In this document: positions 29,533 to 38,801 of the stretch, piece by piece
Numbering within the stretch: the first letter of the stretch is position 1
Layout of the letters: every line of letters begins with the position of its first letter
From: Salinisphaera orenii subsp. halophila YIM 95161
GTDB lineage: Bacteria > Pseudomonadota > Gammaproteobacteria > Nevskiales > Salinisphaeraceae
Assembly (NCBI RefSeq): GCF_003732545.1
Contig: NZ_AYKF01000002.1
Span: 1 to 64,000, forward strand
Direction of reading: 5' to 3'
Length of the DNA: 64,000 bases
Program-made: the position numbers and the translations under genes
Notes under the pieces: generated by a model
Told to the model about the DNA's origin: nothing
What the model saw: the letters and a program-made list of their open reading frames with translations, nothing else
Database searches by the model: none

Positions 29533-30326
29533 AGCCACCCCGCCACCGCGGCGCCGAGAAGCGCCAGCATGCCGACGAGCACACCGCAGGCGATCGCGCG
29601 GGCAAGCCACGGCCGCCACCGCTCGCGCTCGACACGGCGGGCGAAACCCGCACCCGCAACCGCGCCCAGCACATACAGACCGGAGACATAGCCCGGCGCT
29701 GCGGGCGCGAGCACGAACTGAAACCCCGCGGCCACCAGAGCGACCAGCGCCACGGCCAACAGCATCGAACCGAGCTCGACGGGTTCGTCGGCGGGCGCGA
29801 AGCGACGCTGCAATGCGCGTACACCGGCCGCCCCCGGCGCGGCCGCCGCCGCGAGCGCGGCTCCGATCACCGCGCCGGCCGCCAGAAGCGCGGCGCCCGG
29901 ATAATCGGCTTCGGCGGCGGCGGCCGCGAAGGACCGCGTCTCGCCGCGCCAGAGCGCGGCCGGGGTGTGACCGCGGGATGTTCCGGCCAGACGCCACAGC
30001 GCCATCGCCGACGCGCAGGCCGCTGTCGCGACGATCGTAACGAGGATCGCAGCGGGCAGCCATTGCACCAGGGCGCTTACAGCGAGGGTCACCGGCACGC
30101 CGGCCGCGGCCAGGTGCAGCGCACGGCGCGCATCGCACTGGCGTGCGCGCACCGCATCGCCCGCGGCCACCGCGCTGCACAGCGCCAGCGCCAAGAGCAG
30201 CACCGGCAGCGCCGCCTGGGGCTGCATCCCGGCGCAGAGCACGAGCAGAGGCAGGCCGATGAACGCCCCCGTATGCGTCGTTAGACCGAAAGCCAGCCCC
30301 GCGAGCAGGCCGTAGACAAGACTCAA
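29529..30326 (-). CDS. TauE/SafE-like sulfite exporter family membrane protein
   Basis: A 265-residue polytopic membrane protein, Ala/Leu-rich, with about eight spans in two similar halves separated by a charged loop (about residues 115-135 and again near 165-180). The opening LLAGLAFGLTTHTGAFIGLP resembles the first helix of the TauE/SafE (DUF81) family, which exports sulfite, sulfoacetate or related organic anions. It is translationally coupled to the flavoprotein gene (GTGA), which suggests one works on what the other makes or moves. A sulfur-compound pathway is plausible but not shown. The ATG at 30326 begins MSLVYGLLAG. Confidence 0.75.
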   Translation of the reverse strand: MSLVYGLLAGLAFGLTTHTGAFIGLPLLVLCAGMQPQAALPVLLLALALCSAVAAGDAVRARQCDARRALHLAAAGVPVTLAVSALVQWLPAAILVTIVATAACASAMALWRLAGTSRGHTPAALWRGETRSFAAAAAEADYPGAALLAAGAVIGAALAAAAAPGAAGVRALQRRFAPADEPVELGSMLLAVALVALVAAGFQFVLAPAAPGYVSGLYVLGAVAGAGFARRVERERWRPWLARAIACGVLVGMLALLGAAVAGWL

Positions 30327-30400
30327 TCAGCGCTCCCGACGGTGCCCGTCCGTCGGCGCCCGCAGCGACGAATGACGGGAAAACGATCGCCCAGTCTAGG

Positions 30401-30662
30401 GCCTGTCAACGTTTCGTACGAGTCCGAGCCTAGCGCTGTTCCACGGCAAGACGCCCCGTAGTGCGCGCCATGCAGTCATTCCGCACAAGCGTGCTATACG
30501 CTTTATTGCCGCATCTTGTTAATTCCATGGGCGCTTGTGACGGTTCGGCCGGCCATGCCAGATCGACTATGGGCGCGCTGCGGTGTTCCAAGCCCTAGTC
30601 GCGGCTCGCCACGAACGGCTGCGCGCGCCTTGCCGCACACGATGTGCGGTCTCCAACGCGGC
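30401..30662 (-). repeat. Dispersed intergenic repeat, copy B
   Basis: About 262 bp filling most of the gap between amiB and the TauE-like gene. Read on the minus strand it is collinear with copies A (36758-37026) and C (56723-56983). It shares GCCGTTCGTGGCG (30607-30619) and GCGTCTTGCCG (30444-30454) with A, and GGCGCGCACTACG (30457-30469) with C. It begins GTTGGAGACCGCAC and ends GTTGACAGGCC. It shows no coding frame common to the copies. Confidence 0.8.
30493..30522 (-). promoter_or_regulatory. Candidate promoter of the TauE-like / flavoprotein pair
   Basis: On the minus strand TTAACA (30522-30517) and TATAGC (30498-30493) are spaced by 18 bp. The start would be near 30485, about 160 nt before the TauE-like gene. 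The whole promoter lies inside the intergenic repeat copy at 30401-30662; the matching bases differ in the two other copies, so the promoter strength is specific to this one. Confidence 0.4.
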
Positions 30663-30706
30663 GCTCGTTCATCGGCCGATACGACATCGCGCGCCCGTAT
30701 CGCCGC

Positions 30707-32197
30707 TCAGTTGAGGCCGGCGACCTGCTGTCCGCCGGCGGCGGGAATCTCGAGCTCCATGCCGACGCGGATGGTACTGCCGCTCAACCCGTTCGCGCTG
30801 CGCAGGTCACCCACGCTCACACCGTACTGCTGGGCGATGCCCGACAGGGTTTCGCCGCTGCGCACCTTGTGGACCTGATTCTCGGCGATGAGCGTCGATG
30901 GCCGATAGCTGGCGAAATAGCCCTTGATGCCGCGCAGCATCGCCCGCGCCAGATCCTTCTGGTAAGCACTGCTCAACAGCTTGCGTTCCTCGCGCGGGTT
31001 CGAGATGAAGGCCGATTCGACCAAAAACGACGGAATATCGGGCGACTTCAGGACCATGAAACCCGCCTGCTGCACCTTCGACTTGTGCAGTTGGCCCAAG
31101 TCGTCGAGTTCCCGGAGCACGCGGCCGCCGGCATCCAGACTCGCTTCGATGCTCGCGCTCTGCGACAGGTCGAGCATGAACGACGCCAGACTGTCGTCCT
31201 TGCCCTTGAGACTGACACCGCCGACGAGATCGGACGCGTTTTCGCGCTGGGCCAGCCACCGCGCATGTTCGCTCGTCGCGCCGTGATGCGACAGCGCATA
31301 GACCGAGGCGCCGCTGGCCAGCGCGCCGCCGGGTGCGGCGTCGGCGTGGATCGAGACGAACAGATCCGCCCTGGCTTCGCGCGCCTTGACCATGCGTTCG
31401 CGCAGGCCGATGTAGTAATCGCCGTCGCGCGTGAGCACGCCACGCATGTTCGGCTGAGCGTCGACCATGGACTTGAGCCGACGCGCAATCTCCAGTACCA
31501 CATCCTTTTCGTGCGTGCCGCTCGGCCCGAGCGCCCCCGGATCCTTGCCGCCGTGGCCGGCATCGATGACGATCACGATATCCCGGGAGGGCGGCTCCGG
31601 CGTACGCGCCGCGCGCTGGCGGCCCGAGCCGCGCTTGTCCGCCTCGGCGTCGGACACCTGCGCCAGCGCGGCGGCGGTGTCGTCGGCGGTCTGGTCACCG
31701 GTGGCGGAAGCGACGTCCGAATCCGGCCGCTCGCCGCCGGCCGCAGCTTTTTCGGACGATTCATCACGCGCCGCGGTGCGTGTCGTCGGTGCCCCGTTTT
31801 CGCGGTAGAGGTCCACGACCAGACGATAGGGATGCGACTCATCCGGATCGAGCATAAAGCTCTTCGGCGACACGGCTTCGGCGAGGTCGATGACCACCCG
31901 CAGATCGTCACCGTTCCGAACCCCGGTGCGCAGCCGTTTGATCAGGCCGCTGCCGCGCGTATCACCGCCCACGGCGGATACCGCACGGGCGTCCGGCAGA
32001 TCCACCACCAGCCGCAACGGGTCGTCGAGCATGAACAGATCGGGTTCGGTCGCGCCGGCGAGGTCGAAGACCACGCGTGTCTTGTCTGCGGATGCCCAGA
32101 GGCGGACATCCTTAAGCGTCGCCCGATCGGCCGTGGCCGCCGTAGCCAGGCACAGCAGCAGTCCGAAAACCAGCCATTGCAAGCTCGCGCGCATCAT
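30707..32197 (-). CDS. amiB: N-acetylmuramoyl-L-alanine amidase AmiB
   Basis: A periplasmic zinc amidase that cuts the stem peptide from glycan strands, mainly during daughter-cell separation. The 496-residue protein has a signal peptide (residues 1-23), an N-terminal AMIN domain (about 25-130) for septal targeting, and a disordered acidic linker (about 135-205). The Amidase_3 domain (206-425) has zinc ligands H215 (IDAGHGGKDPG) and E230 (THEKDVVLEIA), with FVSIHADA later. One LysM domain closes the protein (HKVRSGETLSGIAQQYGVS). Single LysM and AMIN together fit AmiB/AmiC-like enzymes. Two adjacent ATGs (32197, 32194) could start it. Confidence 0.95.
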   Translation of the reverse strand: MMRASLQWLVFGLLLCLATAATADRATLKDVRLWASADKTRVVFDLAGATEPDLFMLDDPLRLVVDLPDARAVSAVGGDTRGSGLIKRLRTGVRNGDDLRVVIDLAEAVSPKSFMLDPDESHPYRLVVDLYRENGAPTTRTAARDESSEKAAAGGERPDSDVASATGDQTADDTAAALAQVSDAEADKRGSGRQRAARTPEPPSRDIVIVIDAGHGGKDPGALGPSGTHEKDVVLEIARRLKSMVDAQPNMRGVLTRDGDYYIGLRERMVKAREARADLFVSIHADAAPGGALASGASVYALSHHGATSEHARWLAQRENASDLVGGVSLKGKDDSLASFMLDLSQSASIEASLDAGGRVLRELDDLGQLHKSKVQQAGFMVLKSPDIPSFLVESAFISNPREERKLLSSAYQKDLARAMLRGIKGYFASYRPSTLIAENQVHKVRSGETLSGIAQQYGVSVGDLRSANGLSGSTIRVGMELEIPAAGGQQVAGLN

Positions 32198-32242
32198 TGG
32201 TCGCCCTGTGCGGATGGCCCCGAAGAATAATCGCCCGACTAG

Positions 32243-32271
32243 AGCCTATCGCCACCTCTCAAGGCTGACAA
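32243..32271 (-). promoter_or_regulatory. Weak candidate promoter of amiB
   Basis: On the minus strand TTGTCA (32271-32266; five of six consensus) and TAGGCT (32248-32243; three of six) are spaced by 17 bp, 46 nt before amiB. The 140-nt gap to tsaE is AT-rich compared with the rest of the window, which supports a promoter here. Confidence 0.3.
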
Positions 32272-32337
32272 CCATTTTTTCTCAATCAAAACAGCGCTCA
32301 GGCGCGTCCTCTTTTCTATCCACTTGAAAGAATTGAC

Positions 32338-32802
32338 CTATGTGGCATTTTCGAGCGCCGCCAGCAGGCGCTCGCCGGCCGCGGAGTGGGCGCTGACACG
32401 CGCTCGCCGGCCAGGCTCGTGATACTGCAGTTCGATGGTGGCATCCATCGACGGCAGAAAGCCGGCGCCACGGTCGGCCCATTCCACGCAGAGCCAATCG
32501 CGCGCCGGATCGATCTCCCGAATACCGAGGAATTCCAGCTCCTCGGGATCGCCGAGCCGATAGAGATCCAGATGGTGAAACATGCGTCCCGCCACCGCAT
32601 ACGGCTCGACGAGCGTGTAGCTCGGCGAGGCCACGGCACCGGTGTGGCCCAGCGCCCGCAGCACCGCCCGCGCGAGTGCTGTCTTGCCCGCGCCCAGCTC
32701 GCCGGACAGCGCGATCGCCATGCCGCCCTCACTTCGCGCCAGGACAGCGCCGATGCGCGCGCCCAGCGTCGCCGTGGCGTCCGGGTCCGGCAGATCGATC
32801 AC
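32338..32802 (-). CDS. tsaE: tRNA threonylcarbamoyladenosine biosynthesis ATPase TsaE
   Basis: TsaE is the ATPase partner of TsaB/TsaD in making the universal t6A modification at A37 of ANN-decoding tRNAs. The 154-residue protein has Walker A GELGAGKT (residues 34-41), the segment SPSYTLVEPY and HHLDLYRLGDPEELEFLG, then a Trp near WLCVEWADR. All are standard. It starts at GTG (32802-32800) overlapping the nnrE stop in GTGA. Gene order nnrE-tsaE-amiB is the conserved one. Confidence 0.96.
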   Translation of the reverse strand: MIDLPDPDATATLGARIGAVLARSEGGMAIALSGELGAGKTALARAVLRALGHTGAVASPSYTLVEPYAVAGRMFHHLDLYRLGDPEELEFLGIREIDPARDWLCVEWADRGAGFLPSMDATIELQYHEPGRRARVSAHSAAGERLLAALENAT

Positions 32803-34304
32803 GTGCGTGCGGGGTTGACGTAGTGCCGCAGCCAGTCGAGCAGATCCATCGGCAGCAGACCGCGCTGACCGGCGGCATCGGCGGCGGCATCGCCCGCGCG
32901 GGCGTGGACATAGACGCCCATGCCGGCGGCGGTGCCGATGTCCAGCCCCTGCCCATGCAACGCCGCGATCACGCCGGTGAGCAGGTCGCCCATGCCGCCG
33001 ACCGCCATGCCCGGATTGCCGTCCGTGCACAGCCAGAGCTCCTCCGGCGTGGCAATCAGGCTGCCGGCCCCCTTGAGCACGGTGACGGCGTCATAACGCC
33101 GGGCGATCGCCTGGGCCGTGCCCACGCGATCGTCCATGACCTCGGCGGTCGAACAGCCGAGCAGCCGCCCCGCCTCGCCCGGATGCGGCGTGAGAATCCA
33201 GCGGCCGCGGGCACGCGGCGCCTGCGCGAGCTGATTGAGCGCATCGGCGTCCACCACCAGCGGCTTGTCGCTGTCCATCGCCGCCTGCCAGAGCGCACGG
33301 CCCCAGTCGTCGGCGCCGAGCCCGGGGCCGATCGCGAGCACGTCCGCGGCCGCGATCAGCGCCTCGGGCCGCTCGTCCGGGGCGATGCCACGGCACATGA
33401 GCTCCGGCCGGGCCTGGCTCATGGCGCCGGCGTGATCCGGGTGGCAGGCCACGCTCACCAGCCCGGCGCCGCTGCGCAGTGCGGCCTCCGCGGTCATGCG
33501 GATGGCGCCACCGAAGCCACGATTGCCGCCGATGCACAGCACATGGCCGTTGTCGCCCTTGTGCACGTTGCGCGAACGCGGCACCAGCGCCCGCCGCAGC
33601 GCGCGATGGGTGAGCCGTCGTGCCACATAGGGCGCGTCTCGATAGAGGGCATCCGGTGCGTCGAGCGCCGAGAAGGCGAGTTCGCCGCAGTGCGCCGGGC
33701 CCTCGCCGGTCAGCATGCCGAGCTTGAGGCCGATGAAGGTCGTGGTGGCATCGGCACGCACCGCGTGGCGCCAGACATGCCCCGTGGTCGCATCGATGCC
33801 CGAAGGGATATCCACCGCGAACACCCCGGCGCCGCGATCGCCAGCGTCGTTGATGCGCTCGATGGCGCGGGCTATGTCGCCCTCGACGTCGCGGTTCACG
33901 CCGGTACCCAGCAGCGCGTCGACGACGACATCGGCCTCGATGGCCGTATCGGCAAACGGCGAGACCAAGCCGCCGGTTTCGCGGAAACGCTTGACCGCGC
34001 GGGCGGCGTCGCCGCCGATCTCGTCGGCATCGACCAGGCTCTCCAGCGTCACCGTCCAGCCCGCGGCCATCGCCAGGGACGCAACCAGGAAGCCGTCGCC
34101 GCCGTTGTTACCCGGCCCGCAGAGCACGGTCATACGTCCGGGCATCGCCCAGTAATGGGCCAGCTCGTCGAAGGCGGCGCGCGCGGCGCGCTGCATCAGT
34201 TCGTAACCGTCGACGCCGAAGTCGTCGATGAAGCGCGCATCAAGCGCGCTCACCTGCGACGCCTCGTAGACGACCTCCGGCAGATAATCGCTGGAATCTC
34301 TCAT
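32799..34304 (-). CDS. nnrD/nnrE fusion: Bifunctional NAD(P)H-hydrate epimerase / ADP-dependent dehydratase
   Basis: Repairs hydrated NAD(P)H (NADHX). The N-terminal epimerase half (about residues 1-215) has DDFGVDGYELMQRAARAA and GPGNNGGDGFLVA. The C-terminal dehydratase half (about 230-500) is ribokinase-like, with GDNGHVLCIGGNRG, LAIGPGLG, LTPHPGEAGRLLG, and GMAVGGMGDLLTGVIAAL near the ADP site. The 501-residue length matches the fused YjeF type. The ATG at 34304 begins MRDSSDYLPEVVY. Overlaps tsaE. Both activities should be intact. Confidence 0.96.
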   Translation of the reverse strand: MRDSSDYLPEVVYEASQVSALDARFIDDFGVDGYELMQRAARAAFDELAHYWAMPGRMTVLCGPGNNGGDGFLVASLAMAAGWTVTLESLVDADEIGGDAARAVKRFRETGGLVSPFADTAIEADVVVDALLGTGVNRDVEGDIARAIERINDAGDRGAGVFAVDIPSGIDATTGHVWRHAVRADATTTFIGLKLGMLTGEGPAHCGELAFSALDAPDALYRDAPYVARRLTHRALRRALVPRSRNVHKGDNGHVLCIGGNRGFGGAIRMTAEAALRSGAGLVSVACHPDHAGAMSQARPELMCRGIAPDERPEALIAAADVLAIGPGLGADDWGRALWQAAMDSDKPLVVDADALNQLAQAPRARGRWILTPHPGEAGRLLGCSTAEVMDDRVGTAQAIARRYDAVTVLKGAGSLIATPEELWLCTDGNPGMAVGGMGDLLTGVIAALHGQGLDIGTAAGMGVYVHARAGDAAADAAGQRGLLPMDLLDWLRHYVNPART

Positions 34305-34557
34305 GACTGCATTCTAGAACCTGTTGCGGCCCGTGTGGCATCGGGCCGGCGGCGTTTCGACGCGGACAGCGCGCAGCCGGGCCGCGCCCCGCGCCGGACG
34401 GGGCGACACGGCAAGGTCTCCTGGCGGTGGCGGGCACCGGCGAGCGCGCGTCGCGGCCCGGGGTCGGCCGAGCAGGCGTGCACACACCCGTCTTAGTCCG
34501 GCATGCGGCATCGCGGCCCGGACCGCGACCAGCGCGTCGGGCGCGAGGCCGTATCCC

Positions 34558-36192
34558 TCAGCCGCCGGCGCGCCCCCAGGCGCGGCGCACTCGGGCCATC
34601 AGGGCGTCGGTGGAAGCGTCGTGATCGGCCGGTTCGCGGCTGCCCTCGAGCTCGCCCAGCAGCTGCCCGGCCATGGTCTTGCCGAGCTCGACGCCCCACT
34701 GGTCGAAGCTGTTGATGTTCCAGATCACGCCCTGAACGAAGACCTTGTGTTCGTAGGCGGCCACCAGTGCGCCTAGATGCCAGGCATCGAGGCGGTCCAT
34801 CAGGATCATCGAGTTCGGGCGGTTGCCGTCGAACCGGCGTGCAGCCAGCCGCTGCTCCAGGGCCCAGCCGGACAGGCCCTCGCGGGTGAGTTCGTCGACC
34901 AGGGCGTCGGTGTCGCGCCCGCGCATGAGCGCCTCGGCCTGGGCGAGGCAGTTGGCCACGCGCTGGCGCTCGCGATCGTCGGCGGCGGCCTCGGCGTCCG
35001 ACAGCGGCAGCACGAAATCCACATCGGCGGCGAGCACGCCCTGATGGAGCATCTGGAAGAAGGCGTGCTGGGCGTTGGTACCAACGCTGCCCCAGACCGT
35101 GGGCACGGTCTCCACCCGCACGGCCTCGCCGTCGCGGGTCACGGACTTGCCATTGGACTCCATTTCCAGCTGCTGCAGGAATGCCGGCATCGCGGCCAGG
35201 CGCTGCGCATAGGGCACCACGACATGGCTCGGCAGCCCGAGAAAGTTGTTGTTCCACACGCCGACGAGCGCCAGCGTCGCCGGCAGGTTGGTCTCCAGCG
35301 GCGCGGTCTCGAAATGGTTGTCCATGGCATGGGCGCCGGCCAGCAGCGCGTCGAACGTCTCCATGCCCAGGCCGAGGGCGATCGAAATGCCGACCGCCGA
35401 CCATAGCGAGAAACGACCGCCCACCCAGTCCCAGAAGCCGAACATGCGCTCGATGCCGAACGCGCGCACGGCCTCTTCATTGGTGGACACGGCGACGAAA
35501 TGGCGCGCGATATCGTCTTCCGACGCGCCGTTGTCGAGCAGCCACTGACGCGCGACCTGGGCATTGGCCAGCGTCTCGGCGGTGCCGAACGACTTGGAGG
35601 TGACGATGAACAGCGTGCGCTCGGGATCCATGCGGATCAGCGTGTCGTCGAGATCCGCAGGGTCCACGTTGGCCACGAAGTGACAGTGGATGCGCTGGCG
35701 CAGCTGGGCGAGCGCATCGCAGATCAGGCGCGGGCCGAGATCCGAGCCGCCGATGCCGATGTTGACGACGTCGCTGATCGGCGCGCCAGTGTAGCCGAGC
35801 CAGCGCCCGCGACGGACATCGTCGACGAACTCGGCCATCGCCGCGCGCACCGCGTGGACCTCGTCGTGCAGCGGCGCGTCGTCGGGCCGGCGCAGGGCCA
35901 TGTGCCAGGCCGCCCGCCCCTCGCTGTTGTTGACCGGCGCGCCGGAGAACAGGGCCGTGCGCGCGGCGTGGAATCCCTGGGTCTCGGCCAGCCGGCCGAG
36001 TGCGCGCATCACCGCCTGGTCGACGCGTTGCTTGGAATAGTCGAGCGTGATGCCCGCCGCCGAGAGCGTGAAGCGCTCCGCGCGTGCCGGATCGTGCGCG
36101 AACATGGAATCCACGCGCGCCCGGCTCATCTGCGCCGCGAGCCGGCCCAGATCGCGCCAGGCCGGCTGCTGACGGATGTCGAGATCGGTCAC
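34558..36192 (-). CDS. pgi: Glucose-6-phosphate isomerase
   Basis: Interconverts glucose-6-phosphate and fructose-6-phosphate in glycolysis and gluconeogenesis. The 544-residue protein carries the phosphate-binding loops [11 protein letters not shown] and [14 protein letters not shown], the signature SMESNGKSV, and the C-terminal [13 protein letters not shown] that holds the catalytic Lys. Size is typical for the long bacterial form. It starts at GTG (36192-36190), which overlaps the panD stop as GTGA. A long open frame upstream is panD read in another frame. Order panC-panD-pgi resembles that in xanthomonads. Confidence 0.97.
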   Translation of the reverse strand: MTDLDIRQQPAWRDLGRLAAQMSRARVDSMFAHDPARAERFTLSAAGITLDYSKQRVDQAVMRALGRLAETQGFHAARTALFSGAPVNNSEGRAAWHMALRRPDDAPLHDEVHAVRAAMAEFVDDVRRGRWLGYTGAPISDVVNIGIGGSDLGPRLICDALAQLRQRIHCHFVANVDPADLDDTLIRMDPERTLFIVTSKSFGTAETLANAQVARQWLLDNGASEDDIARHFVAVSTNEEAVRAFGIERMFGFWDWVGGRFSLWSAVGISIALGLGMETFDALLAGAHAMDNHFETAPLETNLPATLALVGVWNNNFLGLPSHVVVPYAQRLAAMPAFLQQLEMESNGKSVTRDGEAVRVETVPTVWGSVGTNAQHAFFQMLHQGVLAADVDFVLPLSDAEAAADDRERQRVANCLAQAEALMRGRDTDALVDELTREGLSGWALEQRLAARRFDGNRPNSMILMDRLDAWHLGALVAAYEHKVFVQGVIWNINSFDQWGVELGKTMAGQLLGELEGSREPADHDASTDALMARVRRAWGRAGG

Positions 36193-36569
36193 GCGGCCTG
36201 TACGGGGATGGCGTTGCGGGTGTGCGTGACCTGGTTGGCCTCGTCGAGATAGATCAGCCGGGGCTTGTGCGCACTGGCTTCGCCCTCGGGCATGCGGCCG
36301 TACGCGCAGATGATCAGCCGATCGCCCACACCGGCCTTGTGCGCGGCCGCGCCGTTGACCGAAATGACCCGCGAGCCGGCCTCGGCGCTGATGGCGTAGG
36401 TCGAGAAACGCTCGCCGTTGGTCACGTTGTAGATCTCGATCTGCTCGTAGGGAAAGATGCCGGCGGCATCGAGCAGATCGGAATCGATCGCGCAGGAACC
36501 CTCGTAGTCGAGCTCCGCATGGGTCGTGCAGGCGCGGTGGAGTTTGGCTTTCAAAAGCGTGACTTGCAT
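36189..36569 (-). CDS. panD: Aspartate 1-decarboxylase (pyruvoyl type)
   Basis: Makes beta-alanine for pantothenate from L-aspartate. The 126-residue pro-enzyme cleaves itself between G24 and S25 ([17 protein letters not shown]) to form the pyruvoyl group. Catalytic or structural residues are kept: the K9 region [12 protein letters not shown] in [15 protein letters not shown], and [17 protein letters not shown]. It is coupled to pgi (GTGA). It is separated from panC and panB, which lie on the same strand, by 525 nt that include a repeat copy. Confidence 0.97.
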   Translation of the reverse strand: MQVTLLKAKLHRACTTHAELDYEGSCAIDSDLLDAAGIFPYEQIEIYNVTNGERFSTYAISAEAGSRVISVNGAAAHKAGVGDRLIICAYGRMPEGEASAHKPRLIYLDEANQVTHTRNAIPVQAA

Positions 36570-37094
36570 GGCGTGATTCCGTTGTTACCGAAACGGTGGT
36601 TCGGCGAAATCGTAACCAAAATCCGGCGATCGGACCAGCGGCGGCCATCCACCCGCGTCCAGTGAGCGGGAGGCCACGCGACCGATGCCCGCCGATGCAT
36701 GGGTGTCGGCATGCGACGCGGACGCACGCCGGTCGGCCGGCTCGCCCGAGGAGCCCTCAACACGTCAAGCGGAAATCGCGTTGGAGGCCGCACGTCGTGG
36801 ACTGCAAGACGCGAGCCGCCGTTCGTGGCGCGCCCCGATCAAGACGTGCCATGTCGTACGGCGTCCATGATGAATGGTTCATGGGTGGCCCGGGCCGATG
36901 GACCGGGCATCCATGATGGTCACGAGATACAGTAATCCAGCGTTGGCACACGCGGGCGCGGAGTGGCGGCGCGTCTTGCCGCAGAACAACGCCCGGCGCG
37001 GAATCGCATGGCGCGCTGACGGGCCCGGGTCGGGCCGAACCGGCGGCGCACCCATGCCGCCCTTCGCTCCGGGATACGCTCTCCCGCGGGCAAG
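36570..37094. other. panC / panD intergenic region; no gene
   Basis: A 525-nt gap inside the pantothenate gene cluster. The half near panC is the repeat copy A. The other half (36570-36757) is GC-rich and has no coding or RNA signature that I can see; it should carry the panD-pgi promoter. Confidence 0.6.
36758..37026 (+). repeat. Dispersed intergenic repeat, copy A
   Basis: About 269 bp, plus orientation, between panC and panD. It shares GCCGTTCGTGGCG (36818-36830) and GCGTCTTGCCG (36971-36981) with copy B, and AATCCAGCGTTG (36934-36945) and CGCCCGGCGCGG (36990-37001) with copy C, in the same order and with similar spacing. It contains stop codons in all frames relative to the other copies and looks non-coding. 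Confidence 0.8.
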
Positions 37095-37940
37095 TCAGCG
37101 CGGGGGCGCCGAAACCCCCATGTTGTCGATCAATCGGGCTCGGCCGAGGTGGCCGGCCGCGAGTACCCGGAAGACACGGGTGCCGGCATCCGGCGGGGTC
37201 AAAGCCGCGCTGCGGATCTCGAAATAGTCCGGATCGAAACCGGCCTCGGCCAGACGCGCCGTCCCCTGACGTTCGAGGGCGGCGAAATCGCGCTCGCCGG
37301 CCGCGAGCCGATCGACGCATTCGCGCAGCGCCGCGGCCAGCGCCGGCGCGCGCCGGCGTTCGGCCGCGCTCAGATAGCCGTTGCGCGAGGACAGCGCCAG
37401 CCCGTCGGCCTCGCGCTCGATGGGCACGCCGGCGATGTCGATGTTCATGCACAAGTCGGCGACCATCTGCCGGATCACGGCCAGCTGCTGGTAGTCCTTC
37501 TCACCGAAGAAGGCCGTGTCCGGGCGCACCAGATTGAACAGCTTGGCCACCACCGTGGCGACGCCGTCGAAGTGGCCGGGCCGACGCGCCCCGCAGAGAA
37601 TGTCGGTGACACCGGCCACCTGCACCCGTGTCGCCGAGCGCCCGCCGTCCGGGTACATGGTCTCGACGCTGGGGGTGAACACCACATCCACGCCCGCGGT
37701 CTCGAGCGCGGCGAGATCGGCCGCCAGCGTGCGCGGATAGCTGTCCAGATCCTCGCCGGGACCGAACTGGAGCGGGTTGACGAAGATACTGGTCACCACC
37801 CGATCGCAGCGCGCGCGGGCCGCAGCCACGAGCGCCATGTGGCCGGCGTGCAGGTTGCCCATGGTCGGCACCAGCCCGATGCGGCCGCCGGCGTCGTCGC
37901 GCCAGGCCGCCAGCGCGTCCGCGGTGGTCAGTCGCTCCAT
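37095..37940 (-). CDS. panC: Pantothenate synthetase
   Basis: Condenses pantoate and beta-alanine with ATP. The 281-residue protein has the HIGH-like nucleotide motif as HAGH (31-34) after VPTMGNL. Later segments include [45 protein letters not shown] and the KMSKS-like [13 protein letters not shown]. The start is the ATG at 37940 ([11 protein letters not shown]); the upstream frame is not homologous. It follows panB by 10 nt. Confidence 0.97.
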   Translation of the reverse strand: MERLTTADALAAWRDDAGGRIGLVPTMGNLHAGHMALVAAARARCDRVVTSIFVNPLQFGPGEDLDSYPRTLAADLAALETAGVDVVFTPSVETMYPDGGRSATRVQVAGVTDILCGARRPGHFDGVATVVAKLFNLVRPDTAFFGEKDYQQLAVIRQMVADLCMNIDIAGVPIEREADGLALSSRNGYLSAAERRRAPALAAALRECVDRLAAGERDFAALERQGTARLAEAGFDPDYFEIRSAALTPPDAGTRVFRVLAAGHLGRARLIDNMGVSAPPR

Positions 37941-37950
37941 GCGGCCGCTG

Positions 37951-38784
37951 TCAGGAGAAGGCGTGTTCGGGCGCCGGGTAGCGGCCGTCCTTGACCGCGG
38001 CGACGTAGTCGGCCGCAGCCGCGTCCAATGTGCCCGCATCATCCATGAAGTTCTTCACGAATCGCGGCTTGCGGCCGGGCGACAGGCCGAGAATGTCGTA
38101 GACCACCAGAATCTGGCCGTCGGTGTCCGGCCCGGCGCCGATGCCGATCACCGGCACGCCCGCGTTGGCGGTGATCTCGGCGCCCAGCGCGGCCGGCACG
38201 CACTCCAGCAGGATCATGTCCGCGCCGGCCTCCTCCAGGAGCTTGGCGTCGCGGATCATGGTCTCGGCGGCGTCGCCGCGGCCCTGAACCCGAAACCCGC
38301 CCAGCTTGTGCACGAGCTGCGGCTGCAGGCCGATGTGGGCACAGACCGGCACCCCGCGCATCGACAGATGCTCGACCGTGTCGGCCTGGATCTCGCCGCC
38401 CTCGAACTTGACCATCTGAGCCGCGCCCTCGCCCATCAGCCGGTGGGCCGTGGCCAGGGCATCGTGCTTGGTCGCGTAGGACAGGAAGGGCAGATCCGTC
38501 ATCAGAAAGGCCCGGCCGAGGCCGGCCGCGGTGATACGGCTGTGATAGACCATGTCGTCGACCGTGACCGGCACCGTGCTCGAATGGCCCTGGACGACCA
38601 TGCCGAGCGAGTCGCCGACCAGCACCACGTCCACGCCGGCACGATCCTCGAGCGCGGCGAAGCTGGCGTCGTAGGCGGTCAGGCAGGCGATCTTCTCGCC
38701 CTCGGACTTCATGCGCGCCAGGTCCGACAGGGTCACCGGACGGGCGTCGCGCTGCTGCAGATGCGGATAGGGGTCGGTGCTCAT
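37951..38784 (-). CDS. panB: 3-methyl-2-oxobutanoate hydroxymethyltransferase
   Basis: First committed enzyme of pantoate synthesis; transfers a one-carbon unit from methylene-THF to ketoisovalerate. The 277-residue protein shows [33 protein letters not shown], and the catalytic segment GGFRVQGR, with the late [16 protein letters not shown]-type loop. Size is normal. It lies between the nucleoside kinase gene and panC on the minus strand. Its product is linked to branched-chain synthesis, because ketoisovalerate comes from the ilv pathway at the window's right edge. Confidence 0.97.
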   Translation of the reverse strand: MSTDPYPHLQQRDARPVTLSDLARMKSEGEKIACLTAYDASFAALEDRAGVDVVLVGDSLGMVVQGHSSTVPVTVDDMVYHSRITAAGLGRAFLMTDLPFLSYATKHDALATAHRLMGEGAAQMVKFEGGEIQADTVEHLSMRGVPVCAHIGLQPQLVHKLGGFRVQGRGDAAETMIRDAKLLEEAGADMILLECVPAALGAEITANAGVPVIGIGAGPDTDGQILVVYDILGLSPGRKPRFVKNFMDDAGTLDAAAADYVAAVKDGRYPAPEHAFS

Positions 38785-38801
38785 GGCGCGCGACTATAGC
38801 A

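Noticed and set aside
36192-36648. Longer N-terminus for pgi
   Set aside because: The upstream in-frame sequence is panD in another frame. The GTG at 36192 overlaps the panD stop and gives the family's normal length.
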